In this document: piece after piece, positions 46,188 to 57,165 of the stretch
Numbering within the stretch: position 1 is the first letter of the stretch
How the letters are laid out: each line of letters starts with the position of its first letter
Assembly (NCBI GenBank): GCA_038496675.1
Contig: CM076662.1
Span: 22,022,031 to 22,086,030 of the forward strand
Source: Rachycentron canadum
Taxonomy: Eukaryota; Chordata; Actinopteri; Carangiformes; Rachycentridae
DNA length: 64,000 nt
Direction: 5' to 3'
Notes under the pieces: generated by a model
What the model was told of the DNA's origin: nothing
What the model saw: the letters and a program-made list of their open reading frames with translations, nothing else
Databases searched by the model: none
Program-made: the position numbers and the translations under genes

Positions 46188-46838
46188 ATGGGAGGCAAGC
46201 TCAGCAAAAAGAAGAAGGGATACAATGTAAACGATGACAAGGCCAAAGACAAGGACGCCAAAGCAGAGGGGGCCTCTGCTGAGGAGAGTGAAGCACCGAA
46301 AGACAACAAAGACGAGGCCCAGGCTGCCGCTGATACTAAGGAGGTAGCAAACGACACAGCGGCCAAGGAGGCGCCAGCAGCAGATGCTGCAGCTCCCAAA
46401 GAGGAGGAGAAGAACGCAGCTCCCTCCGCAAAGGAGCCAGAGAAACCTGCCGCCAACGCTGAGCCGAAAACAGAGGCGCCGAAGAGCGCCGAGCCCGCCA
46501 AGGCCGAGGAGAAACCAGCTGCCCCTGCCCCGGCCAAAGAATCAGCTCCTGCCGCCAAGGAGCCCGAGGTCAAGGCTGCGGCGCCCGCCCCAGCGGCTGA
46601 GAGCAAAGATGAGGCCGACGGCAAAAAGACTGAGGCCCCCGCGGCACCAGCAGCCAAAGCCGAGGCGGCCCCCGCCACCTCCCCTGACCCCAAGCCCACA
46701 GAGGCTGCAGTGGCTCCCGCACCAACAAAGGAGGCCGCCGCTGCACCTAGTTCAACACCAGCCGCCGAACCTCCCGCCAAGGAGGCGAACGCCACAGAGG
46801 CACCAAGCAAGGATCAAACCGTAGCAGTTCAAGATTAA
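46188..46838 (+). CDS. basp1: Brain acid soluble protein 1 (BASP1 / CAP-23 / NAP-22), complete coding sequence
   Basis: This gene encodes a 216-residue protein, slightly shorter than mammalian BASP1 (about 227). It starts MGGKLSKKKKGYNVND, the family hallmark: Gly2 is the N-myristoylation site, and the Lys-rich residues 4-10 form the basic effector region that binds acidic lipids and calmodulin. The rest is low complexity, rich in Ala, Pro, Lys and Glu and intrinsically disordered. A conserved KKTEAPAAPAA block lies at residues 146-156, SSTP at 188-191, and the C-terminus DQTVAVQD (209-216) parallels mammalian DQTVTVKE. Known family role: a growth-cone and membrane-raft protein that organises PIP2 and cortical actin in neurons, and in the nucleus acts as a WT1 co-repressor. 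The start is fixed by the myristoylation motif, 16 bases after a splice acceptor. The sequence is much richer in G+C than its flanks, as expected for Ala/Pro codons. The open frame is intact in a single exon, as in other vertebrates. Identification is by recognised family features, not by a search. Confidence 0.97.
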   Translation: MGGKLSKKKKGYNVNDDKAKDKDAKAEGASAEESEAPKDNKDEAQAAADTKEVANDTAAKEAPAADAAAPKEEEKNAAPSAKEPEKPAANAEPKTEAPKSAEPAKAEEKPAAPAPAKESAPAAKEPEVKAAAPAPAAESKDEADGKKTEAPAAPAAKAEAAPATSPDPKPTEAAVAPAPTKEAAAAPSSTPAAEPPAKEANATEAPSKDQTVAVQD

Positions 46839-47720
46839 TGGACAGCTTCTTTTCGGAAATGAAAAAATAAAGTACCTAACTCAACGACGATGAAGATAAA
46901 AAAAATGAAAATGAAATTAACTAGCCCACCCATATTATGATGATAACAATAATAATAATAATTGTAACGAAGATGATTTGTTGAATGAGGAGGACTGGAG
47001 CAACCACCTGGAGAAGCTTCCCACCGCTGCAGATGATTATTGCTATTATTATTGTTACGTTTTATTCTATTTTTTTCTGCTGTAGTATTTGAACTTTGAT
47101 ACGAGTCTGTGTCGGCCATACGCTTCACCATTCCACACCCATCATCCCTCCCCCTCATACGGTCAAGAGGTTTAACCTGACTCCCATCTGGGCCCACGAT
47201 CATACGTTCACCTGCACCCTCTGTCCTATCGAAATCTAAATTTGGGGAAAAGGTTCTGAGGGAAGGAGGTCGAGGGTTTAACAAATCACTTTACCAGCTG
47301 GACTTCCACCAAGTCCGTCCACTCTTCAGCTCTCCCCCCTTCCCATCATTCTCCTCTTCAGAGTGTCGTGTTCTCGGCTGTGGCCTGGTACCTTTAGCTT
47401 TCTGGTGCCGTGGAGTTGTGGTTGTGTCCTTTTTTTCTTTTTTGAACCCATCCCCTGTGGCTTTTTGGTATCGTTGGGTTATGTTGGGTTAGGACTGAGG
47501 CTTTCTAGGACATTTTGGAGGCTGGCTTTGCATCGCAAAACATATTCTTAGACATATAAAACAGTCATAGGAATTTTTCAGAGAAGGTTCTAGATTTTGT
47601 ACTGAAACCCTTAGGTATATTATAAGTGAACTAAGTGGTTTTTTAACATTTGTAATACGCTTACAAAAATCTGCAAAGCCTCGCTGAAGAGACGTCTACA
47701 ATGTTCTTAGAAAGACTCTG
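46839..47720 (+). other. basp1: Probable basp1 3' UTR
   Basis: Following the TAA stop is non-repetitive, partly T-rich sequence with no other coding signal. The length, several hundred bases, is typical of basp1 3' UTRs. An AATAAA hexamer at 46866-46871 lies only 28 bases after the stop, so it is probably not the main signal. A TATAAA variant occurs near 47553. I saw no canonical AATAAA between 46900 and the family B repeat at 47883. The 3' boundary is therefore an estimate. Confidence 0.55.
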
Positions 47721-47882
47721 ATCCCACGTCCAAATGTTTGGAAAAATTCTCACAGTTTTTAAAAGACATATCCACCACTGACTACTAGGTGAAAAGGTCC
47801 TCGAGGTCATGTCTAAGAGGTAGTTTGAACCTGCTTAGAATACCAGGGTGACGTTTGCTGCATAGACAGGGAGGTCAGAAAG

Positions 47883-48214
47883 AAACCATGTTTGGAGGAG
47901 AAGGTGGAGCTGAGGAGGAGTGAGGGGTGGAGCTGACCTGCTCTGTACTCTATCCTGATTGGGTGATACAGTCTGTCAATCACACTGTAGCCACGCCCCC
48001 TAACTCATCCCCCGCTTTATGGTCTATTTTCCTCTAAATGGACCATCATTTAAAAAATGAACATCATGTTGTATTGAAGACTTGAAACTAGAGACTGAGA
48101 CCATAAACTCATTAGGAAAACGTTTACTGAGCTAATAAATCAAGGAGAAGTAGGGACATTTTCCCATAGACTTCAATACAATCTGACTTCTTTAACAACC
48201 AGTGGAGTCGCCCC
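47883..48214 (+). mobile_element. Family B repeat, copy 8, directly downstream of basp1
   Basis: A long copy from ACCATGTTTGGAGGAG through the GAGGAGTGAGGGGTGG and CTCTAAATGGACCATC blocks to ACCAGTGGAGTCGCC. In this orientation it carries AATAAA at 48134-48139. Confidence 0.8.
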
Positions 48215-49677
48215 AATGACAATGAGATTATAATAACCTGCTGACAGATGAGCAACAGGCTTGAGACTCAAATTACTGAGTTTGGCGTCGTCCTGACCTT
48301 GATGATCACTTTAAGCTAAATGTTCAACAATAAGAGATTAACGTTGACAATATTGAATAAAACCCTTCAACCAGTAGAACGGTTTGTTTTTGGCATAAAC
48401 AGTCAGGTTTTGATGTGATTGCAGCAGGAACACCGGTCAGTCCTGTGCAGCAAACCTCACCACTGTGGTGTCTAAGCAGGTGAGCTCAGCCCAGACCTGA
48501 TGAGCTGCAGGTGGTGTCTGGGTTCAGCAGCCTGACCTGGACAGGACGTGATCCCAAACCATCAGCGACCCGCTCCATCCACTATGGTCCTTGTTTCTGT
48601 GGCAACCATACACCGTGCTCTCATTATGGGATGGAAGAGCCTTACACATGAACGGGAGGGCCTCCGATTTTGCCATTATCATGCTTCATGGCGTTTCCTT
48701 TTACCTTTTCAGGAATATATATCACATATGTGTGCGTACGTGCAGCTGTGGAAGAAAGAAGTACTTACAATTCTGATCAAAAAAAGAAAGAAAGACATTT
48801 GTGCTTTTATAAAACATTGAGGAAAGAAGGAGGGATTGAGAGTTATAGAAACAAGGAAAGAGGGAATGGAGAAAAATTCAGGAAGGAAGTCAACAAGAAA
48901 GTAAATGAGATAAGAAAAAACAAAAGGACAAGAAACTGTGAAATAGTTTGATCTCGTCTTGTGATGAACGGACAATCCAGTGGAGTTAAGGTACCAGCAG
49001 CTTCAGTGCTTTAGTAAATGTACTTTCATACCTTCCGCAGTTGCACAGACGTAGATATATGCCTATATATTTATTCATCTCATTCATCCATCCGCCAGCT
49101 TTTCAGTTTCATCCATGTGACACTCGGCGTTTCCCTCCCAGCACTTGTCAAAAACCGTAGCAGAAACAAACACTCGAGGGCCGTCGTCCGTCACCTGGTT
49201 TCGTTTTTTTTCTTCCTCTCTTGACTCAGTAAATTGCATGTCCGTGGTTGGGTGAACCTGTAGTCCTGTCTTTTTGGTCAAGTGGAAAAAATAAAATAAA
49301 TAATTTCTCAGTCTGCATCCATGGCAACTACAGTTGATATTTTCATCCCATGTCTTCGCCACTGCTATTTCCACACCACCCGTTCATTCAAACTAACAAA
49401 AAGATGATATGGAAATTGATGCATTCAAAATTATATGTACTTGTATAAATGGTGCAACAGTAATAAAATGTAAGAAATTGACTGAAACTTGAGGATCTCG
49501 TGTAAGTTGATTTTTTTTCTCATGCACTCACATCGAGAACAACTGAAAATGTTATCGAGCTGCTGACTGAAACACATCAGGGTCATAGCTCCCACTGAGG
49601 GACACAGTGGTGAGTGTTTTATAGCTGATTCATTAGAGTTTCTACTCTTAAATTTTAGTAATTTTAAGCCACAAAGT
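48215..49677. other. Non-coding stretch, no gene seen
   Basis: Contains purine-rich DNA (48778-48945). Small open frames on both strands overlap and show no domains. Confidence 0.55.
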
Positions 49678-50168
49678 ACACAGATCGGCCATAACATTAT
49701 GACCACCTCCCTAATATGGTGCAGGTCCTGACCCTGGAGGCCTGGACTCCTCTAGACCTCTGAAGCTGAGCTGTGGTATCTGGACCCAGACCTTAGCAGC
49801 AGATCCTTTAAGTCCTGAAGTTGTGAGGTGGAGCCTCCATGGATCAGACTTGTTGGTCCAGCTCATCCCACAGATGCTGGACTGGACTGAGATCTGGGGG
49901 ATTTGGAGCCAAGTCAACACCTTGAACTGGTTGTTGTTCCTCAAAGCTCCTGAACCATTGTTGCAGTGACAGGGAGCATTATCCTGCTGAAAGAGGCCAC
50001 TGCCATTAGGGAAGACTGTTTCCATGAAGGGGGGGACTTGGTCTGAACCATGTTTAGGGAGGTGGGATGAGTCAAAGGAACATCCAGATGAATGGACCCA
50101 AGGTTTCCCAGCAGGACATTGTCCACATTGTCCACATGATGTAAAAGAAAACCTGATCCCTCAGACCA
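49678..50168 (-). pseudogene. Tc1/mariner transposase relic, 5'-truncated, with one terminal repeat
   Basis: Read on the minus strand, one frame has SGLFQQDNAPCH, the segment around the second catalytic Asp of Tc1-type DDE transposases, followed by a C-terminal part with IPQLSFRGLEES. A neighbouring frame (about 49941-50150) holds the preceding part (HHVDNV, VPLTHPTSLNMVQTK), so at least one frameshift is present. At the left end, GATCGGCCATAACATTATG (49683-49701) is the terminal inverted repeat of this Tc1-like family. The N-terminal DNA-binding half and the other terminal repeat are missing. It cannot encode an active enzyme. Confidence 0.88.
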
Positions 50169-50892
50169 GGCCACGATGCAACATGGTCAGAGATGGATAG
50201 TTGTTTGTGGAACATAACACCCTGAACTTGGTTGGGTTAAAGGATGAAGAGATCATTTTCATATTGATATCGTGGTAAAGAGACTGATTGGCTGGGATGA
50301 CTCGGAGAAGTAAAGGGTCAAACTTGGACCCGGGTCGCTTAAGAATAAGCCTTGATGGTGCACAATTTACCAGGTGAGCCACAGGGATTAGGATCCACAT
50401 ATACATTATATGCAATGATTATCATTTTAATTTTAACAGGTCAAATTCCACTTGTTTGGAATCTGCTAGATAGTTGTTAGTGAGTAGAAACAGTAAAAGG
50501 CCACTATAGGAAATTACAATTTTTGTGTGAACAGATGTTGTTTCTTCACATGTCCCTGTTTTCTATTCACTTTCTATTCACTCTCATATAAAACCCTCTG
50601 TGCCAAGTGAATCGCATTATAACATCCGAAGCACCTGGCACAGTTTCAGCTGAACTCGTCCTTTTTCGTCTCTGGAGCGAGAGACAATAATACCAGGACA
50701 AAATTATTTTAAGGAGCCAAAGAGAGTGAAATTTGGGTTAGAGCAGTGTTGAAACTCCAATCCACTGATGGGTCAGATTGTAAACTATACTACAGACATG
50801 AAAAGAAGACTATTTAAGAGCAAACATTTCTCCAGATGTTGGCTTTAGCTGTTGGGAATGATCAACTATTTCCTGATATTTTAGAGAGTGTT
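50169..50892. other. Non-coding stretch, no gene seen
   Basis: A minus-strand open frame at 50161-50415 does not continue the transposase. Otherwise ordinary A+T-rich DNA. Confidence 0.55.
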
Positions 50893-51386
50893 CACCCACA
50901 GGTTTTTGAAGAGCTGTTTTAAAGCTCAGAGCGAGCTGCTCCACTGTTGCCATTTTGGCAGTGCCTCTGACTCCACCCTCTAACTCCCAGCTCGTCCAAA
51001 AAATGGTCGAAGGTGGGGTGTGTGTGGAGCCGAGACTTTCATGAATGACGGTTTAATATCTATGACAAGAATATGCTCCTGTTACCATCGCGAGCACAGC
51101 AGGCTTTTTTGCTCTAAAGCTAACTCAGGACAAATTTATTTGCTGGCTAATTATCTGGTTAACATGCTAAGCTAATAAGCCAGATATGGTGAGTTCAGAC
51201 ATAAAAACATAAAGTTGTTGTGAAAGAGGAAATTAGCTACAGAAACAGTTTTTTGTACCGGCCTGTACATGTGGACGTTTTAACATGGGAGTCTGTGGGG
51301 ACTGACTCACTGCTGGAGCCGGACTCTGGTGGTCATGAGAGGAACTGCAGGTCTTAGCTCAGTGTTAGCTTCAGTTTTCAGCCTGG
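50893..51386 (+). mobile_element. Family C repeat, copy 2
   Basis: Has CCACAGGTTTTTGAAGAGC, TTGCCATTTTGGCAGTG, the TTTTAACATGGGAGTCTGTG block, GTGGTCATGAGAGGAACTG and a TTTTCAGCCTGG end. The middle part (about 51060-51230) is longer than in copy 1. The palindromic GCCATTTTGGC is part of the family. Confidence 0.75.
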
Positions 51387-52231
51387 GAAGAAGAAGATGA
51401 AGTTCAGCTGGACGATGGGAGGGAGTTCAACTAATGGACCATCAAAAACAGGTGAACCACATCAGCTGGTGACTGAATGAGACATGCAGTAATACTCACA
51501 TCTACCCTCAAGCCGGCCCACAACATCGGCAACCAGAGTTTAGCTTTTTAAACCTAATGATTTCCTTCTCTGTTTTGTGTCATTAAAAGATATCACTAAT
51601 GAATAATGTACAACATTTAACCTAAAAATTGAAGTGGAGGAACATTATTGGTCACACCATCCTGGAGGTGAATGGGTTCATCCAGAAAAGAGATCAGCCT
51701 GCAAACTGCCTCTGAGGCCGTGGGGCTCAAGCTGAGCAATAACTCCACCTCCACTTATCACGTAAAGAAGACAAATAACGATGGGGACACAAGAAAGAGG
51801 ACAAATACTAAGGTACAAAGCCCTTCACGTGGTAGTGATTGATGTCTTTATCTCTTTTCCTCTTTCTCCCACTCCTACCTCTCTCTCTCTCTCACTGAGG
51901 GAGGGGCAGTAAATCAAGGACTTAATCTCACCGCTGTGATTTACACCTGTTTTCTCACCAGGTAATACCTTCCCTCATGCTTTTCCTCAGGCCACAACAA
52001 GATGTGATGCGCTGTAAAAACAGGATGTAGACCATGAGCCGAAAACAACTGAAACTCCAGATGCAAGAGACAGAATGAAACATCCTGTGTTACATGAAAA
52101 AAGCTGCTTTTAAAGTTTTATCATCCAGAATCAATCTCAGTTGTAAGGTCATGATTTTGATTATTTTGTTATTATTTCTTGTTATCACAATGCTGTTAGT
52201 AAAGGTGAAAAGAAGTTGAGGGATATATTAT
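51387..52231. other. Non-coding stretch, no gene seen
   Basis: Ordinary non-coding DNA with one short CT tract near 51882-51896. Confidence 0.6.
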
Positions 52232-52600
52232 TTAAAGGTCCATACGGTCTAAAGGTAGATGTTAAAGGTCCATACGGTCTAAAGGTAGATGTTAAAGGTC
52301 CATACAGTCTAAACGTAGACCTCCATGTGGTCTCTGATTATAAAGCAGATCTAGGTTCTATATTAAAACAGTGAAAGTATCAAAGGTCTCAGTCACAGAG
52401 AAATGTTCACAGCCTGTTTTCAGAAACTGAGCCTTAAAACCAGCCGTCAGGACGAATGGAACTTTGTGATGTCACAACAAAGCAGCCACCAAAGTCTCAT
52501 AGCTTCTCCTCTGATTGGCTGATTCACCTGTTGTTACTTCTCCAGAGAGAAGCCTGAGAAAGGAGATGTAAAACTACACTGAAGAAATAAGAACTAGATA
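52232..52600 (+). mobile_element. Family A element, copy 8 (3' truncated)
   Basis: Three 30-bp units (52232-52320), then TTCTATATTAAAACAGTG, TTTGTGATGTCACAACAAAG, TCCTCTGATTGGCTGATTC and GAGAAGCCTGAG, and it stops near ACTACACTGAAG. Only one half of the CCAAT palindrome remains. Confidence 0.8.
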
Positions 52601-52691
52601 TATGACTATATTGTTTTACTATAACACAGATTTGTTTTTGTTGTAGGTGATATAGACACAAAGTACATGCTTATAAAATGCTTATAAAATG

Positions 52692-52693
<2 letters not shown>

Positions 52694-52722
<29 letters not shown>
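52694..52722. repeat. (AT)n microsatellite
   Basis: About 14 AT units, preceded by two to three copies of an 11-bp GCTTATAAAAT unit. Confidence 0.93.
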
Positions 52723-52725
<3 letters not shown>

Positions 52726-53219
52726 GTATGTCAGTAACGTGTTGAGAGCTTGTTCCTCTGCCCCTAAGAAGCAAAAATTAATGAACACAACTGTAATTGG
52801 ACTTAACTCCAAATTTGTTGTGCATCTAAAAAGCACAGTCGAGTGCACTTAAGTCGTCAGCTTGTACTAATTACATCCTGTGAATACATTAAGCACAATA
52901 CCAGCAGGTCTACAATCACTGCCTTAAGGAGAATTACTCATGAGCGCTCAGGGATGTATACTCACTATTGTATGCTCAAATTAAGTCCAATGTACTCGCT
53001 CACATAAGTGAACTCATAAACAAACAAACACACACACACACACACACACGCACACACAAACACACACACACTTCTGTATCTGCAGGTTGATGCTTCCTGA
53101 CGTTTGTTTTTATTTTAAAACGCTTGGAAAGCTGTAGGTCTTTCTGTCTGCCAGGAATATTAAAATGCTCAGAAGCAGAAGCTCTGACCTTTAGTATGTG
53201 GAACAAATCAGAAGTGTGG

Positions 53220-53224
<5 letters not shown>

Positions 53225-53296
<72 letters not shown>
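53225..53296. repeat. (CA)n microsatellite
   Basis: About 36 uninterrupted CA units, the longest perfect dinucleotide tract in the window. Confidence 0.95.
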
Positions 53297-53298
<2 letters not shown>

Positions 53299-53696
53299 CC
53301 TGTGGTGCTAACCACAGGCTGCAGAGCTTCACATCAGCAGGCTTCATGTGGAGGCTGAAGACAGACGATGAACAATGAGGAAAACTGAAATTTTGCTGCT
53401 ATTTTCTCTCACACTTCAGTCCCCCCCCCCCCCATCAGAGATAAGGTCTGAGATCAAAGAGGCAGATATGCATTAATTACAGATGTACAGCACTGTCAGA
53501 CTGAGGCCTGATCAGTGTCTGTCAGTCACTGTACGGTGTCAGACAGTGTGAGGAGGTGAAGTCGGCAGGTGTCTCTGTTTCATCAGAGCAAACACAAGGG
53601 GTAAAATCTAAAAGTTACACAAGAGCTCCACTCATTATATTTTGCCTTTAATTGTGATTCATTGTTGTTCACCTCACACTTAAGGTGTTTAAATTG

Positions 53697-53728
53697 CCTC
53701 TGTGCAAACCTCTCTGTTTGCACAGAGG
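53697..53728. other. Perfect 13-bp hairpin with 6-base loop
   Basis: CCTCTGTGCAAAC (53697-53709) and GTTTGCACAGAGG (53716-53728) are exact reverse complements around CTCTCT. No poly-T follows, so nothing suggests an RNA polymerase III terminator. Confidence 0.85.
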
Positions 53729-53811
53729 TTGCATTGCCTACAATCACTCAGCAACTATAGCACAACAGAGCATCAACAGATTCAGATCGGCTGTGGAAAC
53801 ATGTTTTAGAC

Positions 53812-54200
53812 ACAGCTCATCCCTTTGTGTTTTTCCTTATAAAGTTTTCACCAAGTCTCCTCATCTTCAGAACCAGCTCGACCTCAGCTGATTATAAATG
53901 TGACTCTATAAAGAGCAAAAAGAATGAGCAGAACTCAGATCAGATAAAGAGAGAAACTTCAGATCAGCTCTAGAACAACACAAACACATGGGTGTTACTT
54001 TCTGTGTTGATGTTTTCTTTGGTTATTCTGGTTTACAGTGTTTTTATCTAGAAAATAAGGAGAAATTCACTGTGTTTTTAGTTTCCTCTTGTTTTCTTTA
54101 TTGAGTCACATATATAATTAGCTGAGGTTGAGCTGATTCTGAAGATGTGGAGAAATTTTTAAAAATGACTTTATAAGGAAAAATACAAAGGGATGAAAAA
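53812..54200. repeat. Inverted repeat with arms of about 100 bp
   Basis: The left arm (53812-53914) and right arm (54097-54200) are imperfect reverse complements. Shared pieces are CATCCCTTTGT, TTTTCCTTATAAAGT, CATCTTCAGAA and CAGCTCGACCTCAGCT (G to A in the other arm). The spacer is about 180 bases. It could be a foldback element or two inverted copies of one repeat. Confidence 0.75.
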
Positions 54201-55802
54201 GGCACATGCAGCTAGTTTGTGTCACGTTTGTTGAACACCCTGGATTAAAAAAGACAGAAATGGCAGAAATGTTGCAATCGTCCTCGGTCTCTGCTACATT
54301 CCCTTCAAAGCATATTTGCTGTTGCAGTTTAGTTGTTTGGGAACATAATTTGCAGGACAGCGAGACAGCTGGTAAACAGGACACGGATGGCTTCAGATGA
54401 AGAACCAGTCTGGGCTTTACTGTGGTTTCATCGGTCAGAGGTCTGGAACGTAACAGTCAGTTTCGTCTGGATGGAAGGTCAAAGATTTTTTTTTTCACAA
54501 TCTGCATCAGGACTTGACCTGAATCTCACAGCAACAGGTCGGAGTGTGTGGAGAAGCTGCTGATTTCTCTGCTCTCACAACATCAAGCTCCTTTTTCGTC
54601 CGTCTCTGTCTCTGCTCTTTCTTTCCCTTCCTTCGATGCGACTCTCCTTTGAAGCCTGTGTGGGGAACTGTTGCAAGCACTGGTTTCAAAGCGTCAGTGT
54701 CATTTAGCTTGGTGACTGTGTTCAGGTCCTCCGACTCGCTCCATTTTCAAAGCCAGGCAATGTGGGGGAGGATCAGAGACAGAGATGGAGAGGGAGTTAT
54801 AGACAGAGGCGATGCTTTGTGGAAGATCAGTCAGATCCTCCTGTCGCGTGGATACTCACAGTCGGAGGCTGATGGGGGGGGGGCGGCTGTCGGAGACGAT
54901 CTGCTTGGATGTTTGTCACCAGATGTTTGGGTGATGGTAATCAGACATGTTTCAGTCTCGGGGGACGGAGAGAAGGATCTAATGCAGCAGATCGAAATGA
55001 GAACTTGATATAATTTGAGCCCTTTTAGGATGAACATGGGAACAAACACAGAAAATACAGAAAGCTAAGCTAAGTATCCCAGAATTCCTTTACACGCCAA
55101 ATGGCAACCGTAGCAGAGATTCAGATCCAGGTTCAAAGCTCTAACAGTTTTCACCTCAGGACTCTTATTGTCACTTTGTCCAAATATCATCTGTGTGGAA
55201 ATTTGACTCCTGAGGTCAGCGAAAGTGTCTTTAGCTCTGTTGTTTTAAATCAGTGATAAAATTCTCCTTCAGAGAGATGAACTTTGGTCTCTGAGCTGAA
55301 ATATCACATTTATTGCTGTTGTTTAATCTCAGAAGAAGAAGAAGAAGAAGCTAAAAACACTGGATTTCCTGAAGACACAGCCTCCCTGCAGCTCAAGTGG
55401 TGGTCTTTTCACATTAAAGAAGCATCGTGGGTGAAGGGCACTGGTGAGCAGAGCTTTTGAGAAGTGTAAATTGACTGACTGGACGCTGGGTTATCTTTTC
55501 TGGTCACGCTGAGGACATTTTTCATCTATACGGGGGCACATACAGCAGGCAGCTAATCCCCGACCCCCTCTTTGTGATGCTGGGTCACTCCAGCAACTCT
55601 CCAACGTGTATGACCACAAACCCTCATGTTTGATGTGGTCGCAGCAAAAAGCCTCATCCTGAGAAAGTGGTGGTTAAACAACATAGTTTCTTATCTATAT
55701 CCAGTGTCCAGGCTTCTTTATCAAGGTGGTGACCTCAGCTTTGTCGGGCCTTCACACTCTCACTGTCTATCTATCTATACATGTGTGTGTATTTATATAT
55801 GT

Positions 55803-55837
<35 letters not shown>

Positions 55838-56340
55838 AGCAGAAAGTAAGTGATGTTAAAGCATATCAGGTATCTGTATTTAAGAGGAAATAACATCTTA
55901 GATCATTCTCATTACCTCCAGGATTTGTTCCTAAAATGAACATATGGCGTTTTTGGAAATGAACTCTTTAATTTCACAAAGTGTCATTTAGCTGAAATGA
56001 AAGAAGTTATATAAACAGGAGGTGCTGCCATCAGAGAGAGCGACACCAATTTACCGCAGGATGACTGACAGCGTGGACGTAAAAGATAATTATGACACCA
56101 TAGAAAGGGTCATACTTAGCAGCCAGAAACTTAAATCTGAGCAGTTTACAGGCTCTGTCCTTTCAGTATCTGAGACATGGAGAACAGTGGGTCCAAGTGG
56201 AACCAATGACGGATGACGACATCTGATTAATCATGCATCAGTGATCATCTTCCAATGATCTGATGCATAATAAGTACTTAAACCTTTGGTACCTTACACA
56301 TTTTGAGTATTTCTACTCTGTGGTAATAATAGATAGTACC
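54201..56340. other. Non-coding stretch, no gene seen
   Basis: Has a T run (about 54487-54496), a G9-10 run near 54874, (GAA)n (55331-55350) and a compound TATC/CA/AT tract (about 55763-55838). The 154-residue open frame at 54544-55008 shows no domain and is interrupted in composition by the G run. Confidence 0.5.
55763..55838. repeat. Compound microsatellite (TATC, GT, CA, AT)
   Basis: CTATCTATCTATAC, then TGTGTGTAT, a CA tract (55803-55822) and an AT tract to about 55838. Confidence 0.9.
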
Positions 56341-57165
56341 TACACTCACTGAGCACTTTAATGGGAACACCACACTAACATGGGGTAGGTCTTCCTCCCT
56401 TTGCCCTCAAATAGCCTCAGCTCTTCAGTTCATCACCGATGTTGGAAACGTTCCTCTGAGAGCTCCTGTTCTACCACATCCCCGAAGATGAACTACTGGA
56501 TCCAGGTCTGGAGACTGGGGCCACTAATCTTCATTGTACACACTGTTGTGTTCGTGAATCCACTTTGAGACCATAAATAACTGTAAATAAAGATGGATGT
56601 AGCCTCCATGTAGATGGATGTAGTGACGTCACCCACAGGTTTTAAAGTTGGACATTTTAATATGAGAGTCTGTGGGGATTGACTCACTTTAGGGGCTGGA
56701 CTCCAGTGGTCTGTAGAGGAACTAAAGAGTCTGGTGGCTCATGTTTCAGCCCCAGAGAGTTTTGTTTGAGACGACTCTTCTCCCACAGGAAGTAGCCATC
56801 AGGGGATGGTTAACTGCGGCCATAAAGGGACGAACATGCCAATACTCAGTAAACTGTGGCATTCAGCCCTGGACAGTGACGGCCTCATCCGTAGTCTCAC
56901 ATCTGCTGCCTCAGCACAAATCCAGATTCCATTTAAAGACCAGGTTTTCAACTGCACGGTGTTGTTGAGTCTTTGTCCATCACAGACTCAGGTTTCTGGT
57001 CTCGGCTTGACAGGAAGTGGAACCTGACGTGGTCCATCAAGGTGACCAACACATTCTGAAGCATTTCTCCTCAACACGTTAAAGAGTGGTTATCTGAGTG
57101 ACCATAGCCTCTCAGAAACACTCAAACCAGCAGCAGTCCCTGAGATCTCTGAAGAAACTGAATGT
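56341..57165 (-). mobile_element. Second Tc1/mariner-type (IS630 superfamily) relic, interrupted
   Basis: Left terminal repeat: CACTCACTGAGCACTTTAAT (56344-56363), then GGAACACCACACTAACATGG and TTTGCCCTCAAATAGCCTC, typical of a widespread fish element. After the nested family C insertion it resumes with GAAGTAGCCATCAGGGGATG, GGCCATAAAGGGACGAACATG, GACAGGAAGTGGAACCTGACG and GAGTGGTTATCTGAGTGACC. Transposase sense would be the minus strand, but no frame is intact. The right terminal repeat is not present. Confidence 0.75.
56572..56764 (+). mobile_element. Family C repeat, copy 3, nested in the Tc1/mariner relic
   Basis: A short copy of 193 bases with GTGACGTCACCCACAGG, ACATTTTAATATGAGAGTC, TTGACTCACTTTAGG and a TTTCAGCCCCAGAG end. 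It is flanked by identical 8-mers TTTGAGAC at 56564-56571 and 56765-56772, and the host transposon is collinear across it. An 8-bp target duplication is typical of hAT-type elements, so a hAT-like MITE is the best inference. Confidence 0.75.

Larger units (their letters stand above)
52601..53696. other. Non-coding stretch rich in microsatellites, no gene seen
   Basis: Includes an (AT)n tract (52694-52722), two CA tracts (about 53030-53072 and 53225-53296) and a C13 run (53421-53433). Open frames are CA/GT shadows. Confidence 0.65.

Noticed and set aside
46139..46810. 223-codon Ala-rich minus-strand frame
   Set aside because: It is the antisense shadow of basp1, whose sense protein is a clear family match.
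54544..55008. 154-codon open frame
   Set aside because: No domain, no splice support, odd composition including translation of a G run, and no similarity I can recognise.
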